From an uncultured delta proteobacterium (GTDB lineage Bacteria; Myxococcota_A; Polyangia; Polyangiales; Polyangiaceae), in the NCBI GenBank assembly GCA_903892415.1, contig CAITIQ010000179.1:1-64000 (forward strand): DNA of 64,000 bases. Direction: 5' to 3'. This document shows, piece after piece, positions 47,020-56,652 of this stretch. Position 1 is the first letter of the stretch; each line of letters starts with the position of its first letter. The translations under genes and the position numbers were made by a program. The notes under the pieces are model-generated. The model was not told the DNA's origin and made no database searches. It worked only from the letters and a program-made list of their open reading frames with translations.

Positions 47020-47943
47020 ATGCCGAAATCTCTTTGGGGCGCTGAACTCGAGCTTTCGGACGCACCGGTGCTTGGCTCCACCCTGTTCGTGGTGGACGGC
47101 AACAACCTCGCGTATCGCGCCTTCTACGCGCTGCCTCCCGAGCTCGCGACGAAGTCCGGCGAGCCCACCAACGCACTGCTCGGCTTCGCCAACATGCTCT
47201 TTCGCTTGGTGACCGACTACAAGCCGAAGGGCGTGGTGGTGACCTGGGACAAGAAGCCCGCCCATCGCTTGGCTAGCCACGAGGGCTACAAAGCTGGACG
47301 CAAGCCGATGCCCGACATCCTGCGTCAGCAGTTCCCACACTTCGCCGATTTGGTGGCGGCGTTTGGCTATCCAAACCTGAGCGTGGAAGGCTGGGAAGCC
47401 GATGACGTGATGGCGACGTTGGCGGCGAAGTCCGATGCGCTTGCGATGAAGACCGTCGTTGTCTCCACCGACCGAGATGCGTTTCAGTTGGTGACCGAGC
47501 ATGTGTCGTTGATGATGACGCCGCGTGGCGTGGCCGAGGTGCTCTGCTACACGCCGGAGCGAGTCAAGGCGCGCTACGGGCTGGAGCCGCTACAGATCCC
47601 TGACTTCATCGCGCTCAAGGGCGATAGCTCCGACAACATTCCGAGCGTTCCAGGGTTTGGTGAGAAGACAGCCGCTGAGGCGCTGATGCGTTTCGGCTCG
47701 ATTGAACGCTTGATCGAGAACGCCGACCAACTGCCGAAGGCCAAGCGCGCCGCGCTGTTGCAGCACGCTGACCAGGCGCGCGCATCGAAGGCGCTCTCCA
47801 CCTTGAAGCGAGACCTCGATCTGCCGGTAAAGCTGGAGGAGTTGACCACGGTCAAACCTGACCGTTCGGGGCTGGCGGCGTTTTGTGAACGGTTTGAGTT
47901 CAAGAACATCCTCAATCGAATGGCGCTGCTCGAGGCGAGTTGA
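47020..47943 (+). CDS. Stand-alone 5'-3' exonuclease (Pol I N-terminal/FEN-like)
   Basis: LFVVDGNNLAYRAFYALP, NALLGFANMLFRL, VEGWEADDVMATLA, VVSTDRDAFQLV, FIALKGDSSDNIPSVPGFGEKTAAEAL. Start may be 46960. Confidence 0.92.
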   Translation: MPKSLWGAELELSDAPVLGSTLFVVDGNNLAYRAFYALPPELATKSGEPTNALLGFANMLFRLVTDYKPKGVVVTWDKKPAHRLASHEGYKAGRKPMPDILRQQFPHFADLVAAFGYPNLSVEGWEADDVMATLAAKSDALAMKTVVVSTDRDAFQLVTEHVSLMMTPRGVAEVLCYTPERVKARYGLEPLQIPDFIALKGDSSDNIPSVPGFGEKTAAEALMRFGSIERLIENADQLPKAKRAALLQHADQARASKALSTLKRDLDLPVKLEELTTVKPDRSGLAAFCERFEFKNILNRMALLEAS

Positions 47944-48019
47944 GCTTGGGAAGAGGCTTGGTTTCGAGCGCGTTCTGCGACTGATTGACAGCTTTGCTGG
48001 TCATGAGGAGCATCCTCCG

Positions 48020-49276
48020 ATGGTGAGCCTGCGCACGGTTATGCGGTCGAGTCTCTGTCTCGTGATGTTGAGTTGCGGTGGGGGAGGTGAGGGGAGCGGG
48101 AGCGCGAGTGCGAGCGCGAGTAGCAACCGCTCGTCGGCGAGCCCGGGATCGGCGAGCGCCTTGCCGTCTGCGGCTTCGGCATCTTCCGCGCGAGCGTCCG
48201 CAAGCTCCGCATCGGCTCCCGGCATGGCTCACCTCAAGTTCCTCGCCGAGGGCCGAAAGCTCTCGAAGGAGAAGCAGTACAAGCAGGCGATCGCCTCATT
48301 CGATAAGGCGCTGGTCACTGCTCCCAATGACGCCCGCGTGCTTTCGGAGATTGGTTACGCAGCCCTGCTCGACAAGGACCTCGCGCGCTCGGAGGACGCT
48401 AGCGAAAAGGCGCTGAAGAGTTCGAGCGACCCCAAGCTCCGCGCCCAGGTGCTCTACAACCTCGGCCGCGTCGCCGAGGCTCGCGAGGACAAGGGTCTTG
48501 CGGCGAAGCACTACAAGCAATCGTTGGAGTTGCGCGAGAACGGTGAAGTGGCGAAGCGGTTGGCCTCGGTGGGCGGCGCTAAGGCGGAAGCGCCTTCAGC
48601 CTGCAATCAGGCCTTTCCATCCATTGAGGCGCTCTGCAGTTGTCAGAGCAAGCGTGAAGACCTCTTGGTCGCCCCGGGGACCAAGCGTTGTCAGGCTCTC
48701 AAATCTGACTTTGCCGAGAAGCGCCTTTCGGTGATCGAGGTGTCGGCCGAGACGATGGGTGTGGACGCGAGCAAGCTGCTGGTTGCCAAGGACGCGGATG
48801 GCTTTCGCGTTGTGGCCGAGGTGGGCCGTACCTACGTGCCGGGCGCTTTTGGCGTCAACAACGAGTCCACCGTGAAGTCCGCGATCGGTAAGAAGCTGAA
48901 GCAGTTCACCGTGGTCGAGGTCATTCACGTGCAGGAGAATCACGACGCGAATTTGGCCGGGCTGGAGGTCTGTCACGAGGCCTACGAGATTCACACGCTG
49001 TGCGTCCTCGACGAGAAGGCCCCCACTCGTTGTGCGCTTGCCATTCCGGTTGAATCATCGATCGGCTGTGGGCCCGGCGCTGAGCCGGATCCGAGTGAGA
49101 CCGACGCCGCCATCTTGGCCATGGCCAAGAGCGCGAAGGACGGCGCTTACAAGCACGAGGCCAAGACCTCGTTTAGCTGGGATGAAAACGGCGAATTGAC
49201 GGTCAAGCTCGAGCGCGGTGATGCCACGATTTTGCCCAAGTCCTTGCTCGGTAAACACGCGCTCTTGGCACCGTGA
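48020..49276 (+). CDS. TPR-containing lipoprotein
   Basis: Lipobox LCLVMLSC; Ser/Ala-rich linker; TPR-like EGRKLSKEKQYKQAIASFDKALVTAPNDARVLSEIGYAALLDKD. Confidence 0.75.
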   Translation: MVSLRTVMRSSLCLVMLSCGGGGEGSGSASASASSNRSSASPGSASALPSAASASSARASASSASAPGMAHLKFLAEGRKLSKEKQYKQAIASFDKALVTAPNDARVLSEIGYAALLDKDLARSEDASEKALKSSSDPKLRAQVLYNLGRVAEAREDKGLAAKHYKQSLELRENGEVAKRLASVGGAKAEAPSACNQAFPSIEALCSCQSKREDLLVAPGTKRCQALKSDFAEKRLSVIEVSAETMGVDASKLLVAKDADGFRVVAEVGRTYVPGAFGVNNESTVKSAIGKKLKQFTVVEVIHVQENHDANLAGLEVCHEAYEIHTLCVLDEKAPTRCALAIPVESSIGCGPGAEPDPSETDAAILAMAKSAKDGAYKHEAKTSFSWDENGELTVKLERGDATILPKSLLGKHALLAP

Positions 49277-49356
49277 GTCGCCTCGGTTGATTGGTCTCGC
49301 TGTCTCTTGAGTGCGCCTCAGATCCTTGCCACCGTCTGCGCTCCTGGGAGGCGATC

Positions 49357-49995
49357 ATGAAGTTTTTCTACAATCCGATCTCGACGTACTCGCAAAAGGC
49401 GCTGATGGCTCTGCTGGAGAAGGGCGTTTCCTTCGAGCCGCAGGTGGTGAACCTGATGTCGCCTGAGGCTCGTACGGCCTATGAGGCGGTCTACCCGCTC
49501 GGGAAAATCCCGCTGCTCGTCGACGACGACGGGACGTTGCTTCCGGAGTCGTCGGCCATCATCGAGTTCATCGAGCTACGCTTTGCGGGCCAAGGCACGC
49601 GCCTGCTCCCGAGCGACCCGCGCGCAGCCGTTGAAGCCAGGCGTTGGGATCGCTTCGCCGACTGCATGCTGAACGAGCCGATGGGGAAGATCTTCTTCGA
49701 CGGCCGACGGCCTGCTGATCAGCGTGATCCCGCGGGCGTCAAAGACGCCTTCGCCACGGTGCAAAAGGGCATGGCCTACCTCGATGCGCACCTGGCGAAG
49801 AACACCTGGCTCGCTGGCGAGTTCTCCCTCGCTGACTGCTCAGCAGCGCCGCCGCTCCTCTACTTGAAGAACGTTGCTCCGTACGAGAGCTTCAAGAACG
49901 TGACCGCGTACGCTTCGCGTTTGCTCGAGCGGCCGTCGTATTTGAAGGTCATGTCCGAAGCGATGCCCATCTTGAAAGCGATGATGGGCGGCTGA
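49357..49995 (+). CDS. Glutathione S-transferase family protein
   Basis: MKFFYNPISTYSQKALMALLEKGVSFEPQVVNL...GKIPLLVDDDGTLLPESSAIIEFIE...NTWLAGEFSLADCSAAPPL. Confidence 0.88.
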   Translation: MKFFYNPISTYSQKALMALLEKGVSFEPQVVNLMSPEARTAYEAVYPLGKIPLLVDDDGTLLPESSAIIEFIELRFAGQGTRLLPSDPRAAVEARRWDRFADCMLNEPMGKIFFDGRRPADQRDPAGVKDAFATVQKGMAYLDAHLAKNTWLAGEFSLADCSAAPPLLYLKNVAPYESFKNVTAYASRLLERPSYLKVMSEAMPILKAMMGG

Positions 49996-50096
49996 GAGCC
50001 GTTCGAGGTTGATGCAGATCAGCCGGACGATGAACGAACAAAAGGCCGAGCTCCGTGAGGGAGCGCGGCCGTTGTCGTTCGGCGTTGCTAGCGTTG

Positions 50097-51686
50097 CTAG
50101 AAGGATTGAACGCAAGAATCGAAAGTGCCCGACGGAAGGAAGCGAGCGCGCAGGCAGACGAGGCCGGGTTGGCCGTTCGGCGCGGTCAGGCCGCCCGAGG
50201 TTGCTCCCATCCCGCCCGTCGCCGGGGGAATGGTGATGGTGCTGTTTTGCATGGTCAGCTGGTCGGCGAAGACCTCCCCACCAACCTGAGCGATCAGCAC
50301 TGCGGGACCGCCAGCGCCGCCGGCACCGGGGCCGCCCGCGCCGCCGGCACCGCCGTCTCCGCCTGGGCAACCAGTTGTCGGGGCGGAGGCTTGTCCACCT
50401 TTACCTGAGAGCCCGCCTGGTGCGCCTGGCAGCCCGTTGGCGCCTGCCCCTCCAGGGGCTCCAACTAACGTCGTGTCAACCAAGTCCAGCATCGTATTGA
50501 AGGCAACGATGGCTGCGCTGGCTCCACCGTTTTGGCCTCCCGGACCTCCGCCGCCACCGCAGGCGCCTGAGCCACCGCCGGCGCCAGCGCGTCCGATGAT
50601 CATGGCGCTGCCGCCGCCACCACCGCTGCCTGGGCTACCTGGCTGGCCGTCCCCACCACCGCTCGGCTGATACCCAGCCATGGTGAAGATTCCGAGCAGT
50701 GGCGCCTCCATCCCGGGTGCGCCGGTGTTCCCCGGGCCTCCCGGACCACCAGGGTTGCACACTCCTCCACTGCTGACGCCGCCTGCCCCGCCGTTCGAGC
50801 CTAGTCCCGAAGCTCCGGTCAAGCCAACGTTGCAGGTTGAGCCGTTTCCTCCGGATACGTTGACCAAGCCGCACGTTTGCGCGCCTCCAAGAGAGGTCTG
50901 AGCGCAAGCGGCGGTCGCGTTCTGCCCGTCGTTGCCGTCCAAGCCCTGGAGCGGTGCAGAGCCCGAGGCGCCGGGGCTGGCCGCCGCAGCATTGACCCGC
51001 GAGTTCTGAAGTCGGACGTTGCCGCCAACGATCACCAGCGTCACGGCGCTGCCGTTCAGCGGCCCAGCCAGGTCTACTAGCAGCGAATCGAGCAGAACGT
51101 CTTCGTTGGGCCCGAGGTTGAGTCGCAATGTCGGGCCTGGTTCGGTTGCACGCAGTGTGGTCCGTGTTCCGTCCGCCGACCAGGTCTCGGTGAGCCCACC
51201 GTAGACAGCACCTCCCTTGGTTTTCGCGGGGTTGCCATCGACGTTTCCCGTCGTCACGTAAATCGACTGGCCGGGCGCCTGCGCGTCGAAGGCCTCCTGC
51301 AGGGCGGTGAATGGGGCATTCTTTGAGCCGTCCCCTCCGGGAGCGGCGCTACGGCTTACGAACAACCCACACTGGGCTCCAACCGTTTGCGAGACATCTC
51401 CCACCGTAAACGTGGTCGGGTCGCACTCATCCACGGTGGTGCTACCGCCTTGCCCACCCTCGCCGCCGAGGCCGCCAGTTCCACCTATCCCACCGCCTCC
51501 GCCGCTCCCGCCCAGGCCGCCGCCGCCGCCCTGTCCACCGCTGTTCGCGCCGCCGGTCGCCGGCCCCGCTCCAGAGCCGCCGCTTGCGCCGGTTCCAGTG
51601 AGCTGGCCCTCCTCAATACCGAAGATCAGGTTGCAACCAGAAAGTCCGAGTCCAAGAAGGGAAGGCAAAAGCAGAGAAGCACGCAT
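50097..51686 (-). CDS. Gly-rich lipoprotein, possible beta-helix region
   Basis: Lipobox LGLGLSGC; GG-rich linker; DGSKNAPFTALQEAFDAQAPGQSIYVTTGNVDG (right-handed beta-helix entry-like); long PGGxGG collagen-like stretches. Confidence 0.7.
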   Translation of the reverse strand: MRASLLLPSLLGLGLSGCNLIFGIEEGQLTGTGASGGSGAGPATGGANSGGQGGGGGLGGSGGGGGIGGTGGLGGEGGQGGSTTVDECDPTTFTVGDVSQTVGAQCGLFVSRSAAPGGDGSKNAPFTALQEAFDAQAPGQSIYVTTGNVDGNPAKTKGGAVYGGLTETWSADGTRTTLRATEPGPTLRLNLGPNEDVLLDSLLVDLAGPLNGSAVTLVIVGGNVRLQNSRVNAAAASPGASGSAPLQGLDGNDGQNATAACAQTSLGGAQTCGLVNVSGGNGSTCNVGLTGASGLGSNGGAGGVSSGGVCNPGGPGGPGNTGAPGMEAPLLGIFTMAGYQPSGGGDGQPGSPGSGGGGGSAMIIGRAGAGGGSGACGGGGGPGGQNGGASAAIVAFNTMLDLVDTTLVGAPGGAGANGLPGAPGGLSGKGGQASAPTTGCPGGDGGAGGAGGPGAGGAGGPAVLIAQVGGEVFADQLTMQNSTITIPPATGGMGATSGGLTAPNGQPGLVCLRARFLPSGTFDSCVQSF

Positions 51687-51765
51687 GCCTCGAAGTTTGT
51701 CCTAGTTCAGCGAGGCTGACCAGTGCCAGCTTCCTACGCTGGCTGGCGCTTGATACAGTCCGCCC

Positions 51766-53889
51766 ATGGCTTTCATCTTTCAGGCGCGGGGGCTCGCCTC
51801 GAGGTTGCTGCTTCCGTCCGCGACCCTTCTCCTCGCCGCGTGTTCGCTGATCAACGCTCCCGATGAAGTGAAGCCCGGTAGCGGGGCTGGCGGTAGCGGC
51901 GCCACCGGCGGTGGAGGCAATGGCGGCGGCGGTGCGGGGGCCGGCGGCTCCGGCGGAATGACCGCCTGTACCGGCAACGAGGAGTGCGCGAGCCTGACCA
52001 CCGCCTGCGCGACTGGTGAATGTTCGGACGGGAGCTGCGTTGCAACCCCGCAGCCGGCGGGCACCGAGTGCGGTGCAGCGGCCGGTCAATGTGACTTGGC
52101 GGACACTTGTGACGGCGCCGGTCAATGCAGCGTCAACTTCCAACCCAACGGCAGCTACTGCAGCGACTGTGAAGCGGGGCTTGGCAACTGCGCCGCCTGC
52201 AATGCAGGCGTTTGCGGAGATTGTGGAGGCCGCGCGACGCTCAAGACCTTCCGTCATCCGCTCAGCACCAGCGGCTGGACCTTGACGGGCGGTTGGAAGA
52301 TTTACGCCGAGACGCCGCCGGAGAGCGAGAAGTCGTTCAACGGTGGCTGCGACAACGGCTTCGACGATGATGGTGATGGGCTGACCGACCTGGACGACCC
52401 TGGTTGTGACAGCCGAGGGGACCCGAGTGAGTTCCAACCCAGCGCCTGCGCCGATGGCAACGACAACGATGGTGACACGCTTACCGATCTGGCCGACGCC
52501 GATTGTTCGTCGATCGGCGATGACAACGAACGCTTCACTGGGCCGATCGCCTTCGATCACCCGGTGCTTGGCACCGACGGGAATCGCAAGGCACCCTATG
52601 GTTACTTCCTTCAACCCCCTCCTGGCATTCCAGGGGGCGCTGAGCTCGAGCAGTCCTCCGCCACAAGCCCCGCCACGCTGATACCAACCCAGCTCGAGTT
52701 TCTCTCCTGGAGCATGGATGAAGGCAGCAACTTTGACCTCAAAGCGGTCCAACTTTCGCTTGATGGCACGAGCTTCACCACCATCGCCATCTGCCCCCAG
52801 GGGCAGCCCGGCGCCTTCCCGTTCTGCCAACCGTCCAATCAGTTTTCGCCTAAGCCGCCCGGTGCCTGGGACGTCGTGACTCTCCCAGTCCCGCTGGACT
52901 TCCAGGGACAGCTCGGGTTTGTGCGCTTTGTGCTCGATACCAAAGACGCTTGCTGCGAGTGGGAGCGAGGGTGGTATGTTGACGCTCTCAACTTCGCTCA
53001 GGATTGCGCCTGCGCAGCTAACACCGATTGCAGCTTCCTCGATTCGGGTTGTGCCACCGGCGAGTGCGACCAAAGCAACAAGGAGTGCGCGCTCGCAGCT
53101 CAAGCGGAGGGCACGGCTTGTGCGGGGCCCGAAGACGCCGGGTGCGGACAGTCGGCTTGCGATGAACACGGCTTTTGCAACGCCAATGAGGTCGCCTTCG
53201 ACGGGGACAGCTGTTCGAGCTGTGGCACCGAGCCGTGCGATGCGTGTGCGGCGTCGCAATGCCTCGAGTGCCCAGCGGTTCAGACCGTCGACTTCCTCTC
53301 GCTCAACAACTTCGTCTTCAGCGGTGACTTCGCGTCCGCCAGCTGTCTAGCGGCGAATTCGGTGACGCCTACGCAGGCACCTTGCTTCCCCAACAGCCCC
53401 GACTTGGGCCAGCCAAATTTCGCGCCAGTGCTCGGCAGCAACGGCTCGCGCACCGGCATCTCCCCCTACGCCGGCCAGTCTGAAGTGAGCAGCGCCACGA
53501 TGCGTACGGCTCCGACGCTGGTCCCAACGGCGTTGACCTTCCGCAGCTGGCACCAAGATCGCGGTGGCAACGACACCTTCGTTCCGCGCGATACCAAGCT
53601 GATTCGCGTCTCGGTCGATGGCGGCAACCAATGGACCACGGTGCTCAATTGCGACGGCAATATGACCACGCCGTTCTGCATTCCATCGCCGCCCAACGTC
53701 AACCGCCCGCTCGATCAGTGGGACGACATCTCGCTGCCCATCCCGGCCAACCTGCAGGGGCAGAACGGCATCTTCGAGTTCTCTTACAACACCGTTGATT
53801 TTGGCGCTGGCTGGGAGCGCGGTTGGTATGTGGACGACCTCAACATCAATCGCTGTGATTGCCTCTTTGAGTGCTCAGTTGCGAACTAG
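51766..53889 (+). CDS. Large Cys-rich lipoprotein with duplicated beta-sandwich-like module and DxDxDG motifs
   Basis: Lipobox TLLLAAC; NGFDDDGDGLTDLDDPGC and ADGNDNDGDTLTDLADADC; two copies of WSMDEG/WHQDRG...WERGWYVDxLN modules. Confidence 0.72.
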   Translation: MAFIFQARGLASRLLLPSATLLLAACSLINAPDEVKPGSGAGGSGATGGGGNGGGGAGAGGSGGMTACTGNEECASLTTACATGECSDGSCVATPQPAGTECGAAAGQCDLADTCDGAGQCSVNFQPNGSYCSDCEAGLGNCAACNAGVCGDCGGRATLKTFRHPLSTSGWTLTGGWKIYAETPPESEKSFNGGCDNGFDDDGDGLTDLDDPGCDSRGDPSEFQPSACADGNDNDGDTLTDLADADCSSIGDDNERFTGPIAFDHPVLGTDGNRKAPYGYFLQPPPGIPGGAELEQSSATSPATLIPTQLEFLSWSMDEGSNFDLKAVQLSLDGTSFTTIAICPQGQPGAFPFCQPSNQFSPKPPGAWDVVTLPVPLDFQGQLGFVRFVLDTKDACCEWERGWYVDALNFAQDCACAANTDCSFLDSGCATGECDQSNKECALAAQAEGTACAGPEDAGCGQSACDEHGFCNANEVAFDGDSCSSCGTEPCDACAASQCLECPAVQTVDFLSLNNFVFSGDFASASCLAANSVTPTQAPCFPNSPDLGQPNFAPVLGSNGSRTGISPYAGQSEVSSATMRTAPTLVPTALTFRSWHQDRGGNDTFVPRDTKLIRVSVDGGNQWTTVLNCDGNMTTPFCIPSPPNVNRPLDQWDDISLPIPANLQGQNGIFEFSYNTVDFGAGWERGWYVDDLNINRCDCLFECSVAN

Positions 53890-54364
53890 CTGGTTCTGCG
53901 TCGCCTTGCTTTGTGCAGCGTGTTCGAGCGAGCCAGCGCCAGCCGGCTCGGCGAAGACGTCGGCGGCGCCGGCAGCGACTTCAAGCTCCGCTCCTCCGCC
54001 CGCCGTTTCCAGCTCGCCTGCGGCCTCCTCGCCCGGCAAGGACTTCGTCGCGGGGCAGCAGGTGCAGGTCACCTGGAAGGGCGCCGATCGCGCCAGCAAG
54101 AGCGTCAAGCGCTCGAAGGACGAGGCGAAGAAGCTGGCGAGTGAGGTGCTCGAGCGCGCCAAGAAAGGCGAGGACTTCGTCAAGTTGGCGAAGGAGTACT
54201 CGGACGACCCAGACGCCAAAGACCGCGACGGCAGCGTTGGTACGGTCAAACGCGACGACGGCAAGCTGCCGGTCTACCAGCAGCTGTTCGACCTGAAGGT
54301 TGGCGAGCTCAGCGGCGTTATCGAGGCCAAGACTGGCTTCTACGTGCTCAAGCGGACGCAGTAA
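53879..54364 (+). CDS. Parvulin-type (PpiC) peptidyl-prolyl isomerase-like lipoprotein
   Basis: Probable TTG start overlapping the upstream stop; lipobox VALLCAAC; AKKLASEVLERAKKGEDFVKLAKEYSDDPDAKDRDGSVGTVKRDDGKLPVYQQLFDLKVGELSGVIEAKTGFYVLKR. Confidence 0.82.
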   Translation: MRTSWFCVALLCAACSSEPAPAGSAKTSAAPAATSSSAPPPAVSSSPAASSPGKDFVAGQQVQVTWKGADRASKSVKRSKDEAKKLASEVLERAKKGEDFVKLAKEYSDDPDAKDRDGSVGTVKRDDGKLPVYQQLFDLKVGELSGVIEAKTGFYVLKRTQ

Positions 54365-55339
54365 CTACCAACGGAGGACGAGCTTGCCCTTGACGGCTCG
54401 CCCTTCCATCAGCTCGAGCGCAGCGCGCGCCTCGGTCATCGGCAGCACCCGATCGATCGAAGGCTTCAAGTTGCCCGCCGCGATCTCAGCGAAGATACGT
54501 TCGGCGTGGGCGCGATTGCGCTCGGGCTCGCGCACCGCAAACGAGCCCCAAAACACGCCCACGACTTGGCAGCCCTTGAGCAGCGTCAGGTTGAGCGGGA
54601 TCTTGGGGATCTCCCCCGAGGCAAAGCCGACCACGAGATAGCGCCCCTTCCACGCGATCGAGCGCAGCGCCGGCTCAGCGTATTTGCCACCAACAGCGTC
54701 GTAGATGACGTCGGCGCCGTTACCGCCGGTCAAGGTGCGCACGCGCTCCTTAAGATCCTCGCTCGAGTAGAGGATCGTCTCGTCGGCGCCCAGCGCGCGA
54801 CAGTGCGCGAGCTTCTCCTCGCTGCTTGCTGCGGCGATCACGCGCGCACCGAGCAACTTACCGAGCTCGATCGCCGCGCTGCCAACTCCGCCGGCTGCGC
54901 CGAGCACCAGCAGCGTCTCTCCAGCGCGCAGCTCCGCCCGATCGACGAGCGCGTGCATGGTGGTCGCGTAGGTCAACAAGGCTGCCGCCGCAGTCTCGAA
55001 CGGAACGGCGTCCGGCAGCTTGACGAAGGTGGCCTCGTTGGCCGCCACGCGTTCGGCGAAAGCACCGTGGACCATCGTCCCAGCCACGCGATCTCCGACC
55101 ACAAAGTTTTTGACGCCAGCACCAACGGCTTTCACCAGTCCGGCCAGTTCACCGCCGAGGATGAACGGCGGTTCTGGCTTGAACTGGTACTTACCGTGGG
55201 AGAGCAGCACGTCCGGGAAGTTGAGCGAGCCAGCGTGCACCTCCACAAGGATCTCTCCGGAGGAGACGCTGGGCTCAGCGACGGTGGTGATCTCGGTTCC
55301 TTGGGGGCCAATCAACTGACACTGGGTTACGGCGCGCAC
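54365..55339 (-). CDS. NADPH:quinone oxidoreductase / zinc-type alcohol dehydrogenase-like
   Basis: GGELAGLVKAVGAGVKNFVVGDRVAG, LVLGAAGGVGSAAIELGKLLGARVIAAASSEEKL, GRYLVVGFASGEIPKIPLNLTLLKG. Confidence 0.9.
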   Translation of the reverse strand: MRAVTQCQLIGPQGTEITTVAEPSVSSGEILVEVHAGSLNFPDVLLSHGKYQFKPEPPFILGGELAGLVKAVGAGVKNFVVGDRVAGTMVHGAFAERVAANEATFVKLPDAVPFETAAAALLTYATTMHALVDRAELRAGETLLVLGAAGGVGSAAIELGKLLGARVIAAASSEEKLAHCRALGADETILYSSEDLKERVRTLTGGNGADVIYDAVGGKYAEPALRSIAWKGRYLVVGFASGEIPKIPLNLTLLKGCQVVGVFWGSFAVREPERNRAHAERIFAEIAAGNLKPSIDRVLPMTEARAALELMEGRAVKGKLVLRW

Positions 55340-55348
55340 GGCAGGACT

Positions 55349-56572
55349 CTATCTCACGATTCGATCGTCGAGCACCCACTCATCCCAATAGGCAGGCCAG
55401 CCGGGGTAGGTGATGCGCATGAAATCCCCCTCGCGCTTGATCACCCGCGCCGGCCAGTTCTTGTTTTGCCAGGTCACCGTGAGTTCGGTGCCTTCGGCGA
55501 AGGAGGTGAAGCGGATGGGCGTGAGCGCCGCCGTCATCAGTTTTTCATCCCAAGCGTCGGCGTAGCTGAAGAAGCGTACGGTCGCTTGCTCCTGCTCGGT
55601 CTCGACCACACGCCCGACGCGAGGGCCTTTGCGCGAGGGCGCCTTGAAGTAGTTTCCGCGCTTCGGGTCGGGCGCCGCCGCAGTGTTGATCGCCTTGCTG
55701 AGAGGCCAGGCTTGAAGTCCCTCCGGCAGATGAATGCCGGCGCGCTGCTGCTCTCGGAATTTCATCGCATCACGCACCTCTTGTGCGACTTCTCCAAGCT
55801 CCACCAGCCCATCGGCGTCGCGATCCGCTAGCGCTTCACCTGCAAGAGAGTCGAGCAGGGTCTGGGTGAAGGTCCAATTGGCTGTCGATAGGTTCGAACT
55901 CTCGGCCGAGGCTAAACTCGCGGCGACGAGGCCCTGGCTGTTGAGCGCTCGAGCAACTGTTTCAAGCTCGCCCGAATAGCAGCAGTCTGCGAGCAGTAGC
56001 ACACGAGCCCCGCGCGGAGCTTTGCTCAGCGAGTCCTGGACGTCGCGCATCGATAGGCCGGTCTCGTCGGTCTTGTTGAGATCGAGGTCGTGCGACGCGA
56101 AGTACACCGTCCCACTCGGGCCCCGTACGCCATGCCCCGCGTAGTAAAAGATGAGCACGCCATCCGGGCGCACCTTTGCTGCAGCCTGCTCGAGCTCGCG
56201 CTTGATGTTCGCCCGTGTGGCCTGCTCGTCGAGCAGGCGTTCGACCTGTGCTCCTTTCTGGGTTTGCAGCAGCCTCGCGAGTTCGAGATCTTTGCGCGCG
56301 CGCTTGTCGAAGCTTGCGAGGCCAGGGTCTTGCCAGCTGAGCACCCCGCTGATCACCGTTTGCACCGACTTGCCTTCGAGCAGAGCTGGGCCTGCAGCAG
56401 CTAGCGGTTCGGCCGACTTGTTCGCGCGCGGTTTGGCTGAGGACTCCGCCGAGCGACTTCGTTTCGGCGGCTTGTCATCCTCCGGGTCCTCCTTCGCCCT
56501 TCGCTCGCCGGAGCAGCACAGCAGCGATAGCGCGAGTTGCGACGCAAGCATTGCGCGTGAGACGGACCGCAT
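55349..56572 (-). CDS. Caspase-like (C14) lipoprotein with C-terminal Tudor-knot/agenet-like segment
   Basis: VLIFYYAGHGVRG (His) and VLLLADCCYSGELE (Cys); C-terminus EGTELTVTWQNKNWPARVIKREGDFMRITYPGWPAYWDEWVLDDRIVR. Confidence 0.82.
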   Translation of the reverse strand: MRSVSRAMLASQLALSLLCCSGERRAKEDPEDDKPPKRSRSAESSAKPRANKSAEPLAAAGPALLEGKSVQTVISGVLSWQDPGLASFDKRARKDLELARLLQTQKGAQVERLLDEQATRANIKRELEQAAAKVRPDGVLIFYYAGHGVRGPSGTVYFASHDLDLNKTDETGLSMRDVQDSLSKAPRGARVLLLADCCYSGELETVARALNSQGLVAASLASAESSNLSTANWTFTQTLLDSLAGEALADRDADGLVELGEVAQEVRDAMKFREQQRAGIHLPEGLQAWPLSKAINTAAAPDPKRGNYFKAPSRKGPRVGRVVETEQEQATVRFFSYADAWDEKLMTAALTPIRFTSFAEGTELTVTWQNKNWPARVIKREGDFMRITYPGWPAYWDEWVLDDRIVR

Positions 56573-56652
56573 GTCGGCAGGCTAGCGTGAAGCCACGACG
56601 CGAGGCCACGGGCGCGGTGGACGAAGGCGGAACCACGCGTTAGAGAGAGATT

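Noticed and set aside
50083-50100. Direct repeat CGTTGCTAG twice after the GST gene
   Set aside because: Too short and isolated to interpret.
51613-53259. 548-aa antisense ORF
   Set aside because: Opposite a lipoprotein with clear lipobox and repeated modules; no recognisable domain.
54506-55831. 441-aa plus-strand ORF
   Set aside because: Antisense to the oxidoreductase and caspase-like genes; shadow ORF of a high-GC genome.
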